DNA from: Burkholderiales bacterium Ga0077543
Lineage (GTDB): Bacteria > Pseudomonadota > Gammaproteobacteria > Burkholderiales > Burkholderiaceae_C
DNA length: 64,000 bases
Reading direction: 5' to 3'
Assembly (NCBI GenBank): GCA_001464055.1
Contig: LNET01000030.1
Coordinates: 1 to 64,000 of the forward strand
Within the stretch, counting starts at the first letter, position 1, and each line of letters opens with the position of its first letter. Below, piece by piece: positions 10,273 to 19,418 of this stretch. The notes under the pieces were generated by a model, which had not been told where the DNA came from, did not search any database, and was given only the letters and a program-made list of their open reading frames with translations. The translations under genes and the position numbers were made by a program.

Positions 10273-10618
10273 CTACCAGCCTTCGCTGCCGGGCTCGCCC
10301 TTGAAAGGCCCGGCAAGATCCGGAGTGATCCAGCCGCCATAGAAGCCGCCCGGCTGCGCCCGAGCCGCTTCGCCCGCCAGGGTGATGTGCAGTTGTGGCC
10401 AGGCATAGAGCGCCACGCACTCCGCCAACGCTTCGGCCCCGGCCAGCGGCTGCGGGTAGCTCCAGGCCACGCCTTCCAGGCGCCAGGGTCGGCGGGCGCG
10501 GGAAGTCCCACACGCTGTGCTGGCCCGGGCCGGGTTCGTGGGCAAAGGGCGGGCGGCCCTGGCCACGCCAGCGCCAGTGGTCGCGAGCCGCAGCCAGCCA
10601 GGTCGGAACGTTTGCCAT
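10273..10618 (-). pseudogene. DUF427-family gene with internal deletion and frameshift
   Basis: From the ATG at 10618 the frame encodes a normal DUF427 start (ARDHWRWRGQGRPPFA, GPGQHSVWDFPRPP). It then runs into unrelated sequence. The family's C-terminal half (GVAWSYPQPL, GGFYGGWITPDLAGPFKG) is present in a different frame and ends at 10273. The middle of the domain (roughly 70-80 residues by comparison with remembered family members) is missing at the junction near 10480-10500. The change is therefore both a deletion and a frame change, and no intact protein can be made. An assembly error is possible but less likely given the clean flanks. Confidence 0.7.
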
Positions 10619-10703
10619 GGTCCGAGCTGATGTCGCCCGCGGTTTCGGCATGCGCGGTGCTGGCATCATCCGGGCGACAGCCAGAACGCAGGAACCCCCA
10701 ACG

Positions 10704-11546
10704 ATGTGCGCCAGCAAGGTGGCCGAAGGCAAGCAGCGCGGATGGATCATCCCCATCGGCGGCGCCGAGGAAAAAGAGAACTCGCCGCAGATCCTGCAGC
10801 GCTTCGTCGAGCTGGCCGGCGGCCGCAGTGCCGACATCGTCGTCATTCCCACGGCCAGCCAGCTCAAGAGCACCGGGCCGCGCTATGAACGCATCTTCGG
10901 CGACCTGGGCGCCGAACGCGTGACGGCGATCGACTTCGACACCCGCCGCGACTGCGAGGAACCCGGCCGCCTGGAACGCCTGCAGCAGGCCAGCGGCGTG
11001 TTCTTCACTGGCGGCAACCAGCTGCGCCTGTCGACGCTGCTGGGCGGCACCCCCATCGCCAAGGCGGTGCGCGTGCTCAACGCCGCCGGCGTACCGGTGG
11101 CCGGCACCAGCGCCGGCGCGGCCTTCATCAGCGAACACATGATCGCCTTCGGCGACGAAGGCAGCACGCCGATCGCCGGCAGCGTGCGCCTGGCCCCGGG
11201 CCTGGGCCTGACCAACCGTTTCATCATCGACCAGCACTTCCGCCAGCGCGACCGGCTGGGCCGGCTACTGACGGCGCTGGCCTTCAACCCCTTCGCGGTG
11301 GGCATCGGGCTGGACGAGGACACCGCCGCCTTCATCGCCCCCGACAACACCGTGCACGTGCAGGGCAGCGGCGGCATCACCGTGGTGGACGCGGCCGAGG
11401 TGCAGTTCAGCAGCATGGACAGCATCGACGAAGGCCGACCGGTGTGCCTGCTGGGCGTCAAGCTCCACATCCTGACGCAGGGAGCGACGTTCAACCTGCA
11501 CACGCGGCAGGCCGACGCCGGCACCCTGCACCGGCCGAAGAGCTGA
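10704..11546 (+). CDS. cphB: Cyanophycinase
   Basis: 280 residues from the ATG at 10704. It is a class I glutamine amidotransferase-like peptidase (S51) that hydrolyses cyanophycin to beta-Asp-Arg dipeptides. Visible features are the IPIGGAE start, VVIPTAS, VFFTGGNQLRL, and the nucleophile elbow GTSAGAAF with the catalytic serine at residue 136. The C-terminal half has GLGL, FIIDQHFRQRDRLGRL and VGIGLDEDTA. The absence of a signal peptide places it in the cytoplasm, as expected for mobilising an internal reserve. The synthetase genes are about 22 kb to the right. The M20 peptidase gene follows directly. Confidence 0.92.
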   Translation: MCASKVAEGKQRGWIIPIGGAEEKENSPQILQRFVELAGGRSADIVVIPTASQLKSTGPRYERIFGDLGAERVTAIDFDTRRDCEEPGRLERLQQASGVFFTGGNQLRLSTLLGGTPIAKAVRVLNAAGVPVAGTSAGAAFISEHMIAFGDEGSTPIAGSVRLAPGLGLTNRFIIDQHFRQRDRLGRLLTALAFNPFAVGIGLDEDTAAFIAPDNTVHVQGSGGITVVDAAEVQFSSMDSIDEGRPVCLLGVKLHILTQGATFNLHTRQADAGTLHRPKS

Positions 11547-11710
11547 GGACATGTCCGGCGCAGCGGCTTGCTTGAGAGGCTGGCGCATGCGATCTGCCAC
11601 CCAGTACCTTCTGGGCGAACGGCCCTGCCGAAATGCCGCCAAACAACGGCAGCACCGTTGGCGGGCCATCGCCTAAGCTGTCGCGTCACTTCGCGAAAGA
11701 CCCCCAGGCC

Positions 11711-12874
11711 GTGCACACGATCGACGACCTCCTGCCCGAGCTGGTGGCGCTGCGGCGCGACCTGCATGCCCACCCCGAACTGGCGTTCGAGGAACGCCGC
11801 ACCGCCGGCATCGTGGCCGCGGCGCTGCGCCTGCTGGGCCTGGAGGTGCACGAAGGCCTGGCCGGCACCGGCGTGGTGGGCGTGCTGCGCCAGGGCGGCA
11901 GTGCGCGCACGGTGGGCCTGCGCGCCGACATGGACGCCTTGCCGATCGCCGAGCAGTCGCGGCTCGGCCACGCCAGCCGCCACGCCGGCGTGCACCATGG
12001 CTGCGGGCACGACGGCCACACGGCCATGCTGCTGGGCGCAGCCCGGCAGCTGGCGCGCACCCGGCGCTTCGACGGCACGGTGGTCTTCATCTTCCAGCCG
12101 GCCGAGGAAGGCCGCGGCGGCGCGCGCGTGATGATCGAGCAGGGGCTGTTCGAGCGCTTTCCCTGCGACGCCGTCTACGCACTGCACAACTGGCCCGAGC
12201 TGCCGCTGGGTCAGGCGCAGACGCGCGCGGGGCCGATCATGGCGGCGGCCGACCGCTTCGACATCGTGCTGCGCGGCCGCGGCGGGCATGCCGCGCAGCC
12301 GCACCGCACGCCCGACGTGCTGCTGGCGGCCAGCCAGCTGGTGGGGCAGCTCAACACCATCGTCGCGCGCCGCATCGACCCGGCCGAAAACGCGGTGCTC
12401 TCGGTCACACGGGTGCAGGGCGGCCACAGCCACAACGTGCTGCCGGCCGAAGCCACGCTCACCGGCACGGTGCGCAGCTTCGACGCCGAAGCGCAGGACC
12501 AGATCGAAGCGGCGCTGCGCGCGGCCGCGGCCGGCATCGCGCTGGCGCACGGCGTGCAGGCCGAGGTGAGCTACCAGCGCTACTACCCGGCCACCGTCAA
12601 CACCGAGGCCGAGGCCCGGCTGGCGCTGCAGGCGGCCGTGGCCGCGGGGCTGCAGGCGGCCGTGGCCCCACGGCCGGCGTTCACGTCGGAGGACTTCTCC
12701 TTCATGCTGCGCGAGCGGCCCGGGGCCTACCTGTGGCTGGGCCAGGGTGGCCCGGCCGGCCAGGACCAGCCGCTGCACCACCCCTGCTACGACTTCAACG
12801 ACGAGGCCTTGCCGCTCGGCGTGCGCTGGTTCTGCGCGGTGGCCGAACAGGCCCTGTCCATCGGCCCGGACTGA
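11711..12874 (+). CDS. M20-family metallopeptidase / amidohydrolase
   Basis: 387 residues from the GTG at 11711, the start that best fits the family (LRRDLHAHPEL within 25 residues). An ATG at 11633 would give 413 residues. Metal-binding signatures are present: HHGCGHDGHTAM, QPAEEGRGGARVM, and the late histidine in HHPCYDFND. The lid domain begins near DRFDIVLRGRGGHAAQPH. The sequence is closest to the hippurate/N-acyl amino acid hydrolase branch. It follows cyanophycinase on the same strand at 165 bases, which raises the possibility that it cleaves beta-Asp-Arg released from cyanophycin. That link is inference. Confidence 0.85.
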   Translation: MHTIDDLLPELVALRRDLHAHPELAFEERRTAGIVAAALRLLGLEVHEGLAGTGVVGVLRQGGSARTVGLRADMDALPIAEQSRLGHASRHAGVHHGCGHDGHTAMLLGAARQLARTRRFDGTVVFIFQPAEEGRGGARVMIEQGLFERFPCDAVYALHNWPELPLGQAQTRAGPIMAAADRFDIVLRGRGGHAAQPHRTPDVLLAASQLVGQLNTIVARRIDPAENAVLSVTRVQGGHSHNVLPAEATLTGTVRSFDAEAQDQIEAALRAAAAGIALAHGVQAEVSYQRYYPATVNTEAEARLALQAAVAAGLQAAVAPRPAFTSEDFSFMLRERPGAYLWLGQGGPAGQDQPLHHPCYDFNDEALPLGVRWFCAVAEQALSIGPD

Positions 12875-13002
12875 AGCGGGTACAGCGCCATGCGGTTCGC
12901 CTGCCTGTGGCACGCATGCCCGCGTCTGGCGCTGGCGTGGATGGCGCTCTCGGGCGCCTGGTCAAGGCGGCGCGGCCAGCCCCGAGCGGCGCCGAAGCCG
13001 GC

Positions 13003-14223
13003 TCAGAAGTAGCGCACCCACTCGCGCGTGGTGCGGCGCTTGTAGCGGGCGAAGGCGCGGGTCGGAAAGTACAGCAGCGGCACCAGCAGCACGGTGACGA
13101 TCCAGATCACCCAGAACTGGTCGGGCCCGGCCCCGAAGCGCGTGCCCTGGTTCGCGCCGAACATGGCCAGCAGCGCGTGATAGCTGAGCAGCAGCACGTA
13201 CAGGTGCAGCAGGTAATAGAACATCGGCGCGCCGCCGAAGGTGGACAGCACGCGCGTGGCGGCGTTGTCGGCGCGGTCGAGCAGCGCCAGCAGCAGGCAG
13301 CCGCCGCCCAGCGTCATCAGCACGAAGTGCAACGAGGGCGGGTACTTGGTGAAGTTCAGGAAGGACATCACCGTGTGCACGCCGTCGCTGCCGGCCACCC
13401 AGGGCGCGTTCTCGCCATAGATGTTGAAGCCGCGCAGCACCAGCAGCAGCACCCAGCAGGCCAGGCCCAGGCCGACGAGCCGGCGGATGCGCTGTGGCGG
13501 GTCGACCTGGGCGCTGAACATCGGGCCGGCCAGCCAGCCCAGCAGGATGACGCCGATCCAGGGCAGCACCGGGTAGGTCAGGCGCACATTCACCACGGCG
13601 TCCTGCACTGCCCAGCCGCGGTGCAGCAGCAGGGTCCAGGCCAGATAGGCCGGGTGATCCGGCGGCAGGTTGATGCCGGCCAGCGCGTTGTGGCCGCCGA
13701 CGATCACCAGCGCCACGGCGCCCAGCAGCCAGCGCGGCATCTGGTGGACGAAGGCCAGCACGATCATCGACAGGCCGATGGCCCAGATCACCTGCAGGTA
13801 GATGGTCTTGAGCGGAAAGTCGCCGGTCCAGGCGAAGCTGACGACGGTGGCCTCCAGCGCCAGCAGGAGCAACCCGCGCTTGAGCAGGAAACCGCGCACC
13901 GGCCGCGGCGTGCCGCTGGGCGGGTTGGCATACAGCCAGGCCCCCACGCCAGTGAGGAAGACGAAGATCGGCGCGCAGAAGTGCGCCGCCAGGCGCGAGA
14001 AGAACACCTCGGGCGGCGTGCTCGAGACGTTCATCGGGTCGCTCACCTGCAGGTGCAGGAAGAAGGTCTCGCGCACATGGTCGACGGCCATGATCAGCAT
14101 CACCAGCCCGCGCAGCGCGTCGATGGAGGTGATGCGCCGGGCGTGCGTGGCTGCCGACGGCGTCGCCGCCATCGCCAGCGTGGCGGCTGGCCCGGTGCCG
14201 AGGGTGTAGCCCGTTGTGCTCAT
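13003..14223 (-). CDS. DUF1624 (heparan-glucosaminide N-acetyltransferase-like) membrane protein
   Basis: 406 residues with about nine to ten hydrophobic helices. The family signature is near the N-terminus: SIDALRGLVMLIMAVDHVRE, then PIFVFLTGVGAWLY. Proteins of this group resemble HGSNAT, which transfers acetyl groups across a membrane, but bacterial DUF1624 members mostly lack assigned substrates. It ends a leftward run, 10 bases after the DUF4198 gene, so it is probably in the receptor operon. The start could also be one of the internal Met codons shortly before THARRITSID. Confidence 0.82.
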   Translation of the reverse strand: MSTTGYTLGTGPAATLAMAATPSAATHARRITSIDALRGLVMLIMAVDHVRETFFLHLQVSDPMNVSSTPPEVFFSRLAAHFCAPIFVFLTGVGAWLYANPPSGTPRPVRGFLLKRGLLLLALEATVVSFAWTGDFPLKTIYLQVIWAIGLSMIVLAFVHQMPRWLLGAVALVIVGGHNALAGINLPPDHPAYLAWTLLLHRGWAVQDAVVNVRLTYPVLPWIGVILLGWLAGPMFSAQVDPPQRIRRLVGLGLACWVLLLVLRGFNIYGENAPWVAGSDGVHTVMSFLNFTKYPPSLHFVLMTLGGGCLLLALLDRADNAATRVLSTFGGAPMFYYLLHLYVLLLSYHALLAMFGANQGTRFGAGPDQFWVIWIVTVLLVPLLYFPTRAFARYKRRTTREWVRYF

Positions 14224-14233
14224 CGCGCGGGGG

Positions 14234-14989
14234 TCATTCCGGTGGCGGGTCGTACATGAAGCTGAGCGTGGCGACGTGCTCGGTCATCCTGGTCTGGCCC
14301 GGCACTTCGGGGCCGGTCTGATGATCGGCCACCAGCACGTTGAGCCCCGCATTGCGCACCTTGATCGTGGCCCGGCCGTCCTTGCCGGTGAAGACATGCG
14401 CGCCGCCGGGATCGGTCACGCCGTCCTGGAAGACCCTCGCCTTGTGCACCGGCTTGCCCTGGTGCAGCACCTGCACCGTCAGCGTCTCGCCCATCTTCCT
14501 GGGGAAGGCCTTGCCCACGGGCACGATCTGGAACTTCAGCCCCGGCACCGGCGCGAGCGCGCCCGCGGGGTGCTTGCGCAGGAAGGTGGCGTACTTGTAG
14601 TAGCGGCCGCTGATGGTGGCGTCGGGCACCTCGTCCAGGCCCTTGTTGTGGAACTTGCCGTCCGGCGACTTGCTCCACAGGCCGTTGTCCATCACGGCGG
14701 TGAGCACGGCGGTCTCGGCCGGGGCTTCCACCAGCACCAGACTCTCGGCAGGCTTGAGCTCGACCGGCACCGGGCTGCCCGCGGCGTCCAGCCCCTGGCT
14801 GGCGACGATCTTGGGCAGACGCTTGACCATGTCCAGGTCGTGCGCACCGGCGCCGTAGATCAGGGCGATCTTGTTCGAGCGCTGCGCGAACCAGATCTCA
14901 TGCGCAGCGGCCGGCAGCGCGCTGCACAGCGTGGCTGCCACCGCCGCCAGCAGGGTGCATCGGCGCAACAGTGTTGCGGTGGGTTTCAT
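14234..14989 (-). CDS. DUF4198 exported protein
   Basis: 251 residues. The signal peptide (RRCTLLAAVAATLCSALPAAA) would be cut to expose a mature N-terminus starting HEIWF, a pattern shared by periplasmic metal-handling proteins. The C-terminal half has an immunoglobulin-like repeat (VQVLHQGKPVHKARVFQDG, TGKDGRATIKVRNAGLNVLVADH). DUF4198 proteins are often next to TonB receptors and metal transporters and are suspected of binding metal. It starts 18 bases after the receptor gene ends. No experimentally known function is assumed. Confidence 0.82.
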   Translation of the reverse strand: MKPTATLLRRCTLLAAVAATLCSALPAAAHEIWFAQRSNKIALIYGAGAHDLDMVKRLPKIVASQGLDAAGSPVPVELKPAESLVLVEAPAETAVLTAVMDNGLWSKSPDGKFHNKGLDEVPDATISGRYYKYATFLRKHPAGALAPVPGLKFQIVPVGKAFPRKMGETLTVQVLHQGKPVHKARVFQDGVTDPGGAHVFTGKDGRATIKVRNAGLNVLVADHQTGPEVPGQTRMTEHVATLSFMYDPPPE

Positions 14990-15007
14990 CGTGGGCTCCT
15001 CGGGGCT

Positions 15008-17143
15008 TCAGTACTGGACCTGCATGCGCAGGGTGACGCTGCGCGGCATGCCCGGGGCCACCCAGATGCGGGCGTACGAACTCGGGTAGTAGACCTTGTC
15101 GGCCACGTTGTGCACGTTCAGCAGGAACTTCATGCTGTCGCTGGGTGCGTAGGTGGCCGACAGGCTCATCAGCGTGTAGGCCGGCAGCTTGAAGCTGGGT
15201 ACACCGGTCTCGCCCAGGCGTTCGCCCACGTAGGTGAGGCCGCCGCCCACGCTGAAGGCGCCGCTGCCCGGCAGGCTGAACTCGCGGATCAGCAGCAGGC
15301 TGCCGCTGTTCTTGGGGATGTTGATCAGGCGGCTGCCGGCCGGCAGCGCAAAGCCGAAGTTCGCGTCCAGCACCGAGGTGGTGAGCTTGGCGTCGGTGTA
15401 GGCGTACGAGGCGTTCACCAGCCACTGCTCAGCCACGCGCCCGCTGATGTCGACCTCCAGGCCCTGGCTCTGGGCCTCGCCCGCCTGCACCGAGAAGCCG
15501 GCGTTCACCGGGTCGGCGGTCAGGATGTTGGACTTGTTCGCGCGGTACAGCGCCACGGTGGCGCTCAGGCCGCGGTCGGCGGTCTGCAGCTTGGTGCCGA
15601 TCTCGCAGCTGTCGCTGGTTTCCGGGTCGAAAGCCACGCCTGCGGCGCCCTGGCCGCTGTTCGGCCGAAAGCCCTTGGAGCAGCTGGCGTAGGCCGAGGC
15701 GGTGGGCGTGGCCTGGAAGACCACGCCGACGCGCGGGCTGCTGGCGGCCTTGTTCTGGCCCTGCGAGGTAGACGCGATGCGGTTGGCGATGTCCTGCTCG
15801 AAACGGTCGTAGCGCAAGCCCAGCAGCAGCTTCCACTGCTCGGTGAGGTCCATCTGGTCCTGGACGTAGATGCCCACGCCGTTCTGCTTCTCGAGCGTGT
15901 TGACGAAGGCGCCCGGGGTGCGCGTCTGCCCGTACACCGGGTTCTGCACGTCCACCGCATAGGCATTGGCCAGCGTCGGGCGGAAGCGCGTCTGCACCTG
16001 GTCGAGCTCGTAGCTGAAGGCGTCCACGCCCACCAGCACCCGGTGGAGCACCCCGCCCAGCTGCACGCGGCCGGAGAGTTCGACCCGCGCGCTCAGGTCC
16101 TCGGCCGAGTAGTCGCGTTCGCGCCGCTGGCGCGACAGCAGCCGGTTGCGCGTGTTCGGATCGGCCTGATAGAAGGGCTGGCGGCCGGCCACCAGCTCGG
16201 GGTCGCTGGAGAAGCCCTTGAACGTGGATTCGCGGTAGCCCAGCCCGGCCAGCAGCGACCAGGTCTTGCCGATGTCGTGGTTCAGCACCAGTTGGTGGCC
16301 CAGCGCTTCGACCTCGGTGTCGCCGTCGCCCGGCTCGCCGAGAAAGCGCGAGGGCGGCACCAGCCCGAGCTGGCCTTCGGCCGTGGCGACGATGCCGCGG
16401 TCGAAGGGCGCAGCCTGGCGCACGACTTCGGCTTCGTAGGTGAGGGTGCTGGCCGCGCCCAGTTTGAACAGCACCGAAGGCGTCAGGGCCAGCTTGCGGC
16501 TGGTGAAGTTGTCGCGGAAGCTGTCGGCCTTCTCGTAGGCGCCGTTGATGCGGAAGGCGATCGCGTCGCTGATCGGCCCGGTGTAGTCGGCGGCCACGCG
16601 GTAGGTGTCGAAGCTGCCCGCGGAGAACTCGAAACCGCTGCCGCGCGTGAAGCGCGGCTTCTTCGTCACCAGGTTGATCGTGCCGCCGGGCTCGGCCCGG
16701 CCGAACAGGGCCGAGCCGGGGCCCTTCAGCACTTCGACCGATTCGATGTTGGAGGCATCGCGCCGGCCGCTGAAGCCGCGCCCGGCGTTGAAGCCGTTGA
16801 CGAGGTAGCCCGAAGGCGTGTTCTCGTCACCTGCGAACCCGCGGATCGCGAAGCTGTCCCACAGGCCGCCGAAGGTGTTCTGGCGCGCCACGCCGCTGGA
16901 CAGGTCCAGCAGGCTGTCGAGCTGGGTCGCGCCGACGGCCGAGATCAGCTCTTCGGTGATGATCGACGCCGAGATCGGCTGCTGCTGCAAGGGCGTGCCG
17001 CCGCGGAACGGCAGCCGCTTGGCGATGACCTCGATGCTGCTGGCGGCCGGGCTGGGCGCGGTGCTCCCGGTTTGCGCCGAGGCCGTGCTGGCCAGACCGA
17101 CCGAAAGCAGCAACCCGAGGCTCGGGCGCATGACGTGGTTCAT
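15008..17143 (-). CDS. TonB-dependent siderophore-type receptor
   Basis: 711 residues from the ATG at 17143, which has a clear AGGAGAG ribosome site 6-7 bases upstream. The signal peptide ends STASAQ. The plug shows PISASIITEELI, SFAIRGFAGDE, VEVLKGPGSALFGRAEPGGTINLVTKKP, the usual siderophore-receptor pattern. The barrel includes YASCSKGFRPNSGQG and PETSDSCEIGTK, and ends SVTLRMQVQY. There is no STN domain. It heads a three-gene leftward unit with DUF4198 and DUF1624 products. The pattern suggests uptake of a metal chelate, but no siderophore synthesis genes are present. Confidence 0.9.
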   Translation of the reverse strand: MNHVMRPSLGLLLSVGLASTASAQTGSTAPSPAASSIEVIAKRLPFRGGTPLQQQPISASIITEELISAVGATQLDSLLDLSSGVARQNTFGGLWDSFAIRGFAGDENTPSGYLVNGFNAGRGFSGRRDASNIESVEVLKGPGSALFGRAEPGGTINLVTKKPRFTRGSGFEFSAGSFDTYRVAADYTGPISDAIAFRINGAYEKADSFRDNFTSRKLALTPSVLFKLGAASTLTYEAEVVRQAAPFDRGIVATAEGQLGLVPPSRFLGEPGDGDTEVEALGHQLVLNHDIGKTWSLLAGLGYRESTFKGFSSDPELVAGRQPFYQADPNTRNRLLSRQRRERDYSAEDLSARVELSGRVQLGGVLHRVLVGVDAFSYELDQVQTRFRPTLANAYAVDVQNPVYGQTRTPGAFVNTLEKQNGVGIYVQDQMDLTEQWKLLLGLRYDRFEQDIANRIASTSQGQNKAASSPRVGVVFQATPTASAYASCSKGFRPNSGQGAAGVAFDPETSDSCEIGTKLQTADRGLSATVALYRANKSNILTADPVNAGFSVQAGEAQSQGLEVDISGRVAEQWLVNASYAYTDAKLTTSVLDANFGFALPAGSRLINIPKNSGSLLLIREFSLPGSGAFSVGGGLTYVGERLGETGVPSFKLPAYTLMSLSATYAPSDSMKFLLNVHNVADKVYYPSSYARIWVAPGMPRSVTLRMQVQY

Positions 17144-17357
17144 GGGATCTCTCCTGCTCATCACCGCCGGGGCGATTGGGGGGAAATTGCGGAACTCTTG
17201 GCGTGGCGGCTCAGCAAGATTCTGCGAACCACGGCCTGCACTTTCGACCGTTGTAGGCGGGCAGCGCCAAACGGAATCTCTTTTGCCCGGCCGGCGGCAG
17301 CACAAGCTTCGGTCAGGCGGGGCAGCACCAGGCAACACCCCCCGAACCAGGGCCCGA

Positions 17358-17858
17358 TCAATGGCCGTTGCGCTCTGGGAAGAGCCGCTCGATCGCGCAA
17401 TGCGTCTTCACGAAGGGCGACTTGATGACGATGTAGCTGAAGTATTTCTCGATGCCGATGTTGCGCTCGAGCAGCCCTTCGATGACCTGCTGGTAGTGGT
17501 TGACGCCACGCGTGAGGAAGCGCAACAGGTAGTCGTAGCCGCCGCTCACCAGGTGGCATTCGATGATCTCGTCGAGCTCGCGGATGGCGTTCTCGAAGCG
17601 GATGAAGTCCTCGCGGTGATGGTCGCTCAGCGTGACCTCGGTGAACACCGTCAGCGTGTCGCCCAGCTTCTCCAGCCGCAGGTGCGCGCCGTAGCCGGCG
17701 ATGTAGCCGGCCTGCTCGAGCCGCTTCACGCGGATCAGGCACGGGCTGGGGGAAAGCCCCACCGCATCGGCCAGATCGACGTTGGTGATGCGTCCGTTCT
17801 TCTGCAGCTGCGCCAGGATGCGCAGGTCGAGCCGGTCGAGCTTGAAAGGTTCGGACAT
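17358..17858 (-). CDS. Lrp/AsnC-family transcriptional regulator
   Basis: 166 residues from the ATG at 17858. It has the N-terminal helix-turn-helix (LDRLDLRILAQLQKNGR, DLADAVGLSPSPCLIRVKRLEQAGYI) and the C-terminal RAM ligand-binding domain (VFTEVTL, ECHLVSGGYDYLLRF, IVIKSPFVK). Such regulators usually sense an amino acid and control its catabolic or transport genes. It is 49 bases downstream of the class III aminotransferase gene on the same strand. That aminotransferase and the rightward amine/peptide cluster are therefore the obvious targets; the effector is unknown. Confidence 0.92.
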   Translation of the reverse strand: MSEPFKLDRLDLRILAQLQKNGRITNVDLADAVGLSPSPCLIRVKRLEQAGYIAGYGAHLRLEKLGDTLTVFTEVTLSDHHREDFIRFENAIRELDEIIECHLVSGGYDYLLRFLTRGVNHYQQVIEGLLERNIGIEKYFSYIVIKSPFVKTHCAIERLFPERNGH

Positions 17859-17907
17859 GGCGGTGCAGCGGTGGCAGGCGAACAGCTGGATTCTGCCTGG
17901 GTGCCCC

Positions 17908-19296
17908 TCAGGCCAGGGCCTTTCGCACCTCGGGCAGCTGCAGCACGTCGTCGAGCGTGCGGCGCAGGCGCATGAAGAGCTGATCGAACTCGTCTGCGGT
18001 GTAGGTGAGTGCCGGTGCGAAGCCCAGCACCGCGTCGCCGAAGCAGCGGAAGATGACCCCGTTGCGCCAGGCCGCGGCAAAGAGCTTGTCGGGCAGCGCC
18101 AGGGCGGCGTCGAAGCCGCGCTTGCTGGCCTTGTCGGACACCAGTTCGAGCGCGCCCAGCAGCCCGCGGTAGCGGGCTTCGCCCACCAGCGGATGACTGC
18201 GCAGCGATTCCAGGCCGGCGGCAAACAGCGGCGCCATGCGCTGGGCGTTGGCCAGGATGCCGCCTTCCTCGTACAGCCGCAGCACCTCCAGCGCCGCGGC
18301 CGCGGCCACGGGGTGTGCCGAGTAGGTGGCCCCATGGCCGATGGGCGTGCCCGCGGGCGCCGCATCGGCCACCGTGGCGTACACGTGCTCGGTCAGCATC
18401 AGGGCGCCCATCGGCACGTAGCCGGCGGTCAAGCCCTTGGCCAGGGTCATCAGGTCGGGCTCCACATACTCGGCCTGGCATGCAAACATCGGGCCCGTGC
18501 GGCCGAAGCCGGTGATGACCTCGTCGACGACGAACAGGATGTCCAGCTCGCGCGTGGCTTCGCGCATCGCCTTGAGCCAGCCCACCGGGGGCACGATGAC
18601 ACCACCGGATCCCTGGATCGGTTCACAGAAGAAGGCGGCCACGTGCTCGGCACCGAGCTCGGCCACCTTGGCGCGCAGCTCCGCCACCGAGGCGGCAATC
18701 AGCGCCTGCGGGTCGGGCCCAGCGGGGTGGCGGTAGGGGTTCGGCGAAGCGATGTGGTGCTGCGTGGGCAGCGGCAGGTCGAAGCCGCGGTGGAACACCG
18801 GCAGCGCCGTCAGCCCCGCGCCGGTGGACGACGAGCCGTGATAACCCTTGTGCAGCGCGATGAAGTGCTTCTTGTGCGGCTGGCCGCGCGCGTTCCAGTA
18901 CTGCACGATCAGGCGCACCGCGGCATCCACGGCGTCAGAGCCGCCCAGCGTGAGGTAGGCCCGCGTCAGCGCAGCCGGCGTGATCTGCGCCAGCTTGGCC
19001 GCCAGGCGGATGGCCGGCTCGCTGGCGAAACCGAAGTAGCCCGTGGCATAGGGCAGCTGCCGCATCTGCGCGGCGGCCGCCTCGACCACGCTGTCCTGGC
19101 CATAGCCCACGTTCACGCACCACAGGCCGGCAAAGCCGTCCAGCAGTTCGCGGCCCTGCCCGTCGGTGAGCCAGGCGCCACGGCCGCCCTGCAGCAGCAG
19201 CGGTCCGCGCGCTTCCTGCTGGCGCCACGGGGATACGGGGTGGACCAGGTGGGCGCGGTCCAGCGCGGCCAGTTCTTCCAGTCGGTTCGTGCTCAT
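17908..19296 (-). CDS. Class III PLP-dependent aminotransferase (omega-amino acid/amine type)
   Basis: 462 residues, full family length. The PLP lysine is K287 in TLAKGLTAGYVPMGA, and the cofactor-binding aspartate lies in DEVITGFGRTG. Other hallmarks are GLWCVNVGYG, GGSDAVD, KGYHGSSSTGAG and YSAHPVAAAAALEVL. This subgroup transfers the terminal amino group of substrates such as putrescine, beta-alanine or 4-aminobutyrate to pyruvate or another keto acid. The neighbouring Lrp/AsnC gene and the divergent cluster with FAD amine oxidases and aldehyde dehydrogenase fit amine catabolism. The exact substrate is not decided by sequence. Confidence 0.88.
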   Translation of the reverse strand: MSTNRLEELAALDRAHLVHPVSPWRQQEARGPLLLQGGRGAWLTDGQGRELLDGFAGLWCVNVGYGQDSVVEAAAAQMRQLPYATGYFGFASEPAIRLAAKLAQITPAALTRAYLTLGGSDAVDAAVRLIVQYWNARGQPHKKHFIALHKGYHGSSSTGAGLTALPVFHRGFDLPLPTQHHIASPNPYRHPAGPDPQALIAASVAELRAKVAELGAEHVAAFFCEPIQGSGGVIVPPVGWLKAMREATRELDILFVVDEVITGFGRTGPMFACQAEYVEPDLMTLAKGLTAGYVPMGALMLTEHVYATVADAAPAGTPIGHGATYSAHPVAAAAALEVLRLYEEGGILANAQRMAPLFAAGLESLRSHPLVGEARYRGLLGALELVSDKASKRGFDAALALPDKLFAAAWRNGVIFRCFGDAVLGFAPALTYTADEFDQLFMRLRRTLDDVLQLPEVRKALA

Positions 19297-19418
19297 GGGT
19301 CTTTCGCAGCCTGTCTCGTGGCGTACAGACTAAATGCGCACGGCCCCGGCGTGGTGCTGCAAAGCGGGGCCCGTGCCAAGCATCCTTTCGTTCTTGGCCG
19401 GGTCTCGGCAGATGATGC

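Noticed and set aside
12890-13012. A 40-codon frame after the M20 gene
   Set aside because: No ribosome site, ends inside the convergent DUF1624 gene, Arg/Pro-rich tail, and nothing supports expression.
14216-17425. A 1069-codon rightward open frame
   Set aside because: Fully antisense to the DUF4198 and siderophore receptor genes, rich in His/Gln/Arg as expected from reverse-frame reading, no motifs.
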